A DNA stretch of 45,083 nt, from the NCBI RefSeq assembly GCF_025356155.1, contig NZ_JANXUQ010000201.1, forward strand, positions 1 to 45,083, given 5' to 3'. The stretch is from Rhodoferax sp. (lineage in GTDB: Bacteria; Pseudomonadota; Gammaproteobacteria; Burkholderiales; Burkholderiaceae_C). How positions within the stretch are numbered: the stretch's first letter is position 1; every line of letters begins with the position of its first letter. The notes beneath the pieces were generated by a model that was given only the letters and a program-made list of their open reading frames with translations, ran no database searches and was not told where the DNA came from. The position numbers and the translations under genes were made by a program. Of the stretch, positions 40,759-45,083 are shown in pieces.

Positions 40759-43387
40759 CCATCTCGTGAACTCTGCGGGGCTGGAGTTCTACGCCACCGA
40801 CGGCGCCGTGGCGCAGCTCGAAGCAAATCTCGCAGCGGCCAGCGAAGTTGATCGACCATCCGCACTGCTTGCCGTCGCCTGGCAACTGCGCCAGCGCGGT
40901 ACTGAGCGAGCACTAGCGCTGGCCAACATAGCACAAACCAGCCTCGACACCCACCCATCCTTGCACGATAGCGAAACCCAGCGCCGCTTGCGCGCGCGGA
41001 TGCTGCTGATCCGTGGCGAAGCCGCGCTGCTGGCCGGCGAGCTGAACGCCAGCAGCGCCCTGTGCAACACCGCCCTGCAAGAGTTTGCCGCCTGCAATGA
41101 CGCCATCGGCTGTGCAGACACGTACTGGCTGCAGTTTTCCATCGCGGTGGGCGAAGGTAATGCCCCGGGGCAGCATGCTGCGCTGCGGGCAGTGGCCGCC
41201 GAGGCTCAGCGCGGAGCAGACCCGGTGCGCGTTACCGTCGCCCAGGCGGCATTCGCAGCCCGTGATGTATACAGTGATTCGCCCGCCGCCCAACAACAAT
41301 GGAACGCTTGGGCCGCACAGTTTGCCAAGGGCACCGCTGGCATACACCCGGCAGCGGCTACCTGGGTGGATGACTTCTTTGCCGCCATCGCATCACAAAG
41401 TGGCCAGTACGTGGATGCCATTCGGCACCACAGCAGTAGTTATACGCAAGCATTGGCCACCGGGCAGATCCGGCGTGCCGTCGTCGTTGCCACCAACCTT
41501 GGTGTCGAATTCAGCAACCTCAACGACCACCACACTGCGCTCGAATGGATGCAGCGCGGCATGGACCTGGCGCGGCCCCAGGCATGGCCCGGCACCATGG
41601 GGGTGGCCTTGTTGCAGACTGCTGGTACCTTGCGCGAATTGCAACGTTTTGACGCTGCCCACGAATTGCTGCGCGAAGCCATGGTGCTGATGGCACCGCT
41701 GGCCGCTTCTCGCAATTACGCTGTGGCGCTGCGTTATCTGGGCGAAGTGGAGCTCAAGCGTAGGCAATATGCCGAGGCGCTTGCGGGCTTCCAGTTGCTG
41801 GAACAGCGCGCCACTGCGCTCAAGGCTGCAGACCTGCTGTGCAACGCCTTGTGCGGCCAGGCCCAGGCGCTGTTGGATCTGGACCAACCGCAACCCGCAC
41901 TGACCCGGGCGCATGCTGCGCTGGCGGCAGCACAGTCGCACACCCTGCACCAGATCGACGCCTTGCGCGTGCTGGCCGACATCCACACTCGGCACACGCT
42001 GCCTTTACCGTCGGACATGACCGCCGCCAGCGCTGCCTTGCATTATTTGCAGCGGGCGTTGGAAGCTGCCGCCACCATTGACGACTACACCGTGCCCGGT
42101 GACCTACTGGAGGCGCTTGCGTGTGAGCACGCCAAGGTCGGCAGCCATGTCCATGCCTATCAACTGGCTTTGCAGGCCATTCAAGCCCACGACAAGATTC
42201 GCAGTACCGCGGCCCGAAATCACGCCAGTGCGATGCAGGTCAGCCACGAGTTCGAAAGAACCAAGGCCGAGGGCGAGCACCAGCGCCAACTGGCCCAGAC
42301 TCAGGCCGAGCGTGGCGACATGCTCGAAAGAGCAAACGGCACTTTGGAGCAGTTGGGAAACATAGGGCGCGAAATTACGGGCAATCTTGACATGCAGGCG
42401 ATCTTTGTCGCACTGGACACTCATGTGCGTGCCCTGCTGGAAGTCACTACCTTATGGATTTACCGGTTGGAACCCGATGGGCAGTCGCTAAAAATGGTGT
42501 TTGGTGTTGAGTCGGGCCACCGCTTGGGTTCACATATCACGCAGCTTGATGATCCAGAACGCAAAGCTGCTCGTTGCGCTCGCGAGCGGCAAGAAATCAT
42601 GACCAGTATGGCGCCTGGCCAGGGACTCGTCTTAGAAGGCACTTTAGAAACATTAAGTCAGATGTTTTCGCCGCTAATGGTTGGTGAACGTTTGCTTGGT
42701 GTCATGACCATCCAGTCCAAAGAAACAAATGCTTATGCTGAGCGCGAGGTGGCCATTTTCCGAACCCTATGCGCCTACGCTGCCATTGCGCTGGCCAATG
42801 CCGAAGTACAGGCGCAACTGAAGGCGCAGAATGCACTCTTAAAGACCCTTTCTGGAGTAGACAAACTGACGGGGCTTGCGAATCGACTACGCCTTGACCA
42901 AGTGCTTAGCGAAGAATTGGAACGTGGCAAACGCACTGGTGCAGAGCTATCGGTTATCTTGGTCGATATTGACCATTTCAAGGCGGTAAACGACAGCCAC
43001 GGGCATCAGATCGGTGATCAGATGCTGATGGCCATAGGGAAGATTCTCAATCAAAATTCGCGGCAGGTTGACCTCGTAGGTCGCTGGGGTGGGGAAGAGT
43101 TTCTTATCGTCTGCCCCGAAACGAAGCTGGCTGGCGCCTCCCTGTTGGCAGAAAAACTTCGCTGCTCAATTGCCGCCCAGGTTTTCCCGGTTGTGGGTCA
43201 TAAAACCGGCAGTTTCGGTGTGGCCAGCTTGGGGGGCTTGAAAGACATTGACGATCTGATTTCACGGGCTGATGCCGCGCTGTACAGGGCAAAAAAAAAT
43301 GGGCGCAACAGAGTGGAAATTGATGGTCAATCTGATGTATCGGCGGCATCGTCAAGTCAATTACCCCCGGCAAACCTAGGGGCCTGA
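40751..43387 (+). CDS. TPR-rich GAF-diguanylate cyclase (paralogue C)
   Basis: This protein has about 878 residues if GTG 40751 is used; TTG 40727 or GTG 40766 are alternatives. The TPR-like half is the closest relative of that in B. A coiled coil (about 470-520) leads to GAF (about 530-690: NLDMQAIFVALDTHV, SPLMVGERLLGVMTIQ) and GGDEF (about 705-865): DKLTGLANRLRLD, VDIDHFKAVNDSHGH and the active site GGEEF (about 780). An RQVD inhibitory site lies five residues upstream. It should make c-di-GMP under product control. Unlike A and B it has no kinase core, so the same sensor half drives a different output. Confidence 0.93.
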   Translation: MHNHLVNSAGLEFYATDGAVAQLEANLAAASEVDRPSALLAVAWQLRQRGTERALALANIAQTSLDTHPSLHDSETQRRLRARMLLIRGEAALLAGELNASSALCNTALQEFAACNDAIGCADTYWLQFSIAVGEGNAPGQHAALRAVAAEAQRGADPVRVTVAQAAFAARDVYSDSPAAQQQWNAWAAQFAKGTAGIHPAAATWVDDFFAAIASQSGQYVDAIRHHSSSYTQALATGQIRRAVVVATNLGVEFSNLNDHHTALEWMQRGMDLARPQAWPGTMGVALLQTAGTLRELQRFDAAHELLREAMVLMAPLAASRNYAVALRYLGEVELKRRQYAEALAGFQLLEQRATALKAADLLCNALCGQAQALLDLDQPQPALTRAHAALAAAQSHTLHQIDALRVLADIHTRHTLPLPSDMTAASAALHYLQRALEAAATIDDYTVPGDLLEALACEHAKVGSHVHAYQLALQAIQAHDKIRSTAARNHASAMQVSHEFERTKAEGEHQRQLAQTQAERGDMLERANGTLEQLGNIGREITGNLDMQAIFVALDTHVRALLEVTTLWIYRLEPDGQSLKMVFGVESGHRLGSHITQLDDPERKAARCARERQEIMTSMAPGQGLVLEGTLETLSQMFSPLMVGERLLGVMTIQSKETNAYAEREVAIFRTLCAYAAIALANAEVQAQLKAQNALLKTLSGVDKLTGLANRLRLDQVLSEELERGKRTGAELSVILVDIDHFKAVNDSHGHQIGDQMLMAIGKILNQNSRQVDLVGRWGGEEFLIVCPETKLAGASLLAEKLRCSIAAQVFPVVGHKTGSFGVASLGGLKDIDDLISRADAALYRAKKNGRNRVEIDGQSDVSAASSSQLPPANLGA

Positions 43388-43425
43388 GTTTTGGCCCAAA
43401 AGTTCGCCATCAAAAGTTCGACGTC

Positions 43426-44199
43426 TTGCCTGAAAACTTTTGTGCTATGCCTATGGCGCTCTTACAGGGGATGGATCTGGCAAAGTTGGAGGAAACCATA
43501 GCGCTTCACAAACCAGCTGCCTGCTGGATGATGCCGAACTTCCAGAACCCGCTGGGAAGTTTGATGCCTGAGGGCAAGAAGCGGTCCTTGGTAGCACTTC
43601 TGACCCGGCTGGGTGTACCGCTGATCGAAGACGATGTGTATGCCGAGCTGTACTTTGGGGATAAGCGGCCATTACCCGCTAAAGCATTTGACAGCGCAGG
43701 CATCGTGATGCATTGCTCGTCATTCTCCAAACGCCTGGCTCCGGGTTATCGCATTGGTTGGGCCGCGCCCGGCGAGTACGTCAAGCAGGTCATTCAGAAC
43801 AAACTCATCACCACGCTGACGACCTCTGCGCCGGCCCCGCGGGGCCTTGCCAATTACCTGGATCAAGGGGGGTATGACAAACACCTGCGCAAACTCCGCC
43901 AAACTCTGTCGGACCAGCAGGTCGTCTTTTCCGAAGCCGTAGGACATTACTTTCCGCCGGGGACGCGCGCGACGCGACCTGAGGGTGGCTATTTTCTGTG
44001 GGTCGAACTGCCAGATGGCGCCGATGCCATGCGTGTCCACGAGCAGGCTCTGGCTCAAGACATCAGCGTGGCACCAGGCCCCATCTTTTCACCGACGCAC
44101 GCATTCAAAAATTGCTTGCGTCTGAATTTTGGCCATGCCTGGGACGATCGCAGCGAACGCGCCATGGCCACGCCGGGAAAAATCGCCACCACCTGCTGA
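43426..44199 (+). pseudogene. 5'-truncated MocR/aminotransferase-like regulator
   Basis: This frame of about 257 codons starts inside the family. DLAKLEETIALHKPAACWMM, NFQNPLGSLMPEGKKRS, IEDDVYAELYFG, the PLP-Lys motif SSFSKRLAPGYRIGW and GGYFLWVELPDG are the fold-type I aminotransferase half of GntR/MocR regulators. The GntR HTH and the first part of the aminotransferase are missing, and no start or ribosome binding site fits. The last residues (ERAMATPGKIATTC) are near the natural end. It begins directly after gene C. Confidence 0.75.
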
Positions 44200-44229
44200 G
44201 ATTCGCAGGCAGAGGCGATCCGGGAAGTA

Positions 44230-44520
44230 TTAGACCTGCGTCATGCCGCCGTCGACAAGCAGCTCAATTCCGGTGATGAAGCTGCTGTCATCAGAAGCCA
44301 AAAAGACTACGGCCTTGTCAATTTCATCCGTAGTGCCGACACGGCCCAACGGGATATTGGCCACTTGTGAGGCTACGAACCCCTGCACCTGCTCTTCTGT
44401 CAGGCCCAGCAGATCGTAGACGGGCGTGGGCACCAAGCCCGGGCTGATGGCGTTGACGCGAATCTTGCGCTCCTTCAAATCGATGGACCAGCTGCGAGCA
44501 AAGTTGCGCACGGCGGCAGG
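44230..44520 (-). pseudogene. SDR C-terminal remnant
   Basis: The minus strand encodes AAVRNFARSWSIDLKERKI, VNAISPGLVPTP, GRVGTTDEIDKAVVFLASDD and VDGGMTQV, the last 95 residues or so of a classical SDR. The cofactor-binding half and the YxxxK region are absent; beyond 44520 the sequence belongs to another gene. The natural stop is intact. Confidence 0.8.
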
Positions 44521-44828
44521 CAGACATCGTGCCCCAAGACATGGTGGCCGTGGCGTGCAGCCCACCGGTCCGGTTTGTCGTGGTCGGCGCGCCATCGTAT
44601 TTTCTAGACCAAGCCGGGCTGGTCTGGGTCAATGAATGGGCCGTGGCGGATCAACTTGCAGTCGGGCGCCTGCGCGAGGTGCTGGCCGCTTGGTCACCCG
44701 TACAACCCGGCCTGTGCCTGTACTACCCTAGGCATCGCAACAATCCAGCGGGCGGGCGCGCCTTTGTCGCACGGGTTTGGGAGGTCTATGGCCGCGTGCC
44801 GACCGTTCCTACAACGCTTACTGGTTGA
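44521..44828 (+). pseudogene. LysR-family remnant with internal deletion
   Basis: The frame reads DIVPQDMVAVACSPPVRF, VVGAPSYF and then jumps to NEWAVADQLAVGRLREVL, AWSPVQPGLCLYYPRHRN and AFVARVWEVYG, all pieces of the LysR effector-binding domain. The HTH, the first effector lobe and a piece between the two blocks are missing. It abuts the SDR remnant exactly at about 44520. Confidence 0.65.
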
Positions 44829-44855
44829 GGTGCCTTTGCCCACGGGTTTTATGAC

Positions 44856-44914
44856 TTGCTATCATTTTGCGAGCAAATTACGCTTATTTCACGAGGGCTA
44901 GCAGCCCATTTTGC
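44856..44914 (+). repeat. dispersed intergenic repeat, copy R6
   Basis: TTGCTATCATTTTGCGAGCA, then AATTACGCTTATTTCACGAG, then GGCTAGCAGCCCATTTTG. It lies between the LysR remnant and the panD stop, ending at the stop codon. Confidence 0.82.
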
Positions 44915-45083
44915 TTAAGCCATCTGCACCGGAATGCTCGACCGCTCTTCCTTGATCCGGTTATCCGGGTTCACAAACACCAGCTTGGGCTCAAACCCCT
45001 TCACCTGGTCTTCATGCACCTGCGCAAACGCCGCAATGATGACAAGATCCCCCACCGCAGCACGCCGAGCCGCGGAGCCATTC
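44915..45083 (-). CDS. panD: aspartate 1-decarboxylase, C-terminal part cut by the window edge
   Basis: The minus strand gives 55 codons ending IPVQMA then TAA at 44915-44917. [20 protein letters not shown] and [15 protein letters not shown] match the end of PanD, which makes beta-alanine for pantothenate after self-cleavage to a pyruvoyl enzyme. The cleavage site (GS) is outside the window. Confidence 0.9.
   Translation of the reverse strand, partial: NGSAARRAAVGDLVIIAAFAQVHEDQVKGFEPKLVFVNPDNRIKEERSSIPVQMA

Overview
The window looks like a chromosomal segment from a betaproteobacterium of the family Comamonadaceae (Rhodoferax/Polaromonas-like). This rests on the protein flavour, the high GC of most genes, and a short dispersed intergenic repeat of a kind I associate with that family. 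It contains no rRNA, tRNA, CRISPR array or complete insertion sequence that I can see.

Layout. (1) 1-1785, minus strand: the head of an spc-type ribosomal operon (rplN-rplX-rplE-rpsN-rpsH) with a structured leader and a good sigma-70 promoter, divergent from proC. (2) 2846-17356, minus strand: nine co-oriented genes. They are a CaiB-type CoA transferase, a LysR regulator, then a tight block of a ThDP enzyme, an SDR and two degenerate citrate-synthase-fold proteins, followed by a TonB-dependent receptor, a periplasmic substrate-binding protein and a 1481-residue hybrid kinase / c-di-GMP enzyme. The array is divergent from glcB (malate synthase G). (3) 19700-24840: small genes (DUF3553, a frameshifted remnant, a ParE/RelE toxin-antitoxin pair, a divergent NmrA-like SDR / AraC pair, DUF4112, an RlpA lipoprotein). 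(4) 24841-29514: a visibly more A/T-rich block with two orphan periplasmic binding proteins and an LprI-domain, 14-blade propeller protein. (5) 29781-32681: an ECF42-type sigma factor and its DGPF/YCII-containing operon, with a recognisable ECF42-like promoter; the last gene has an internal deletion. (6) 33046-43387: three large paralogues (A, B, C) that share a TPR-rich sensory half. A and B are PAS-histidine kinases; C is a GAF-diguanylate cyclase. They share a promoter/leader cassette and B is a mosaic. (7) 43388-44914: three truncated gene remnants (MocR-type aminotransferase, SDR, LysR), then the 3' end of panD.

How the genes may work together. The ThDP/SDR/citrate-synthase-fold block is a compact unassigned enzyme set, flanked by a CoA transferase and malate synthase, so 2-oxoacid or acyl-CoA carbon-carbon bond chemistry is a reasonable hypothesis. 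The TonB receptor, binding protein and hybrid kinase probably form a nutrient-sensing chain that ends in phosphotransfer and c-di-GMP turnover. The A/B/C cluster looks like a locally expanded intracellular sensor family in which the output module was exchanged.

The two least-described systems are the ThDP/SDR/double citrate-synthase-fold operon and the A/B/C TPR-sensor cluster. Six copies of one approximately 60-bp repeat sit at gene borders, and one copy supplies the stop codon of gene B.
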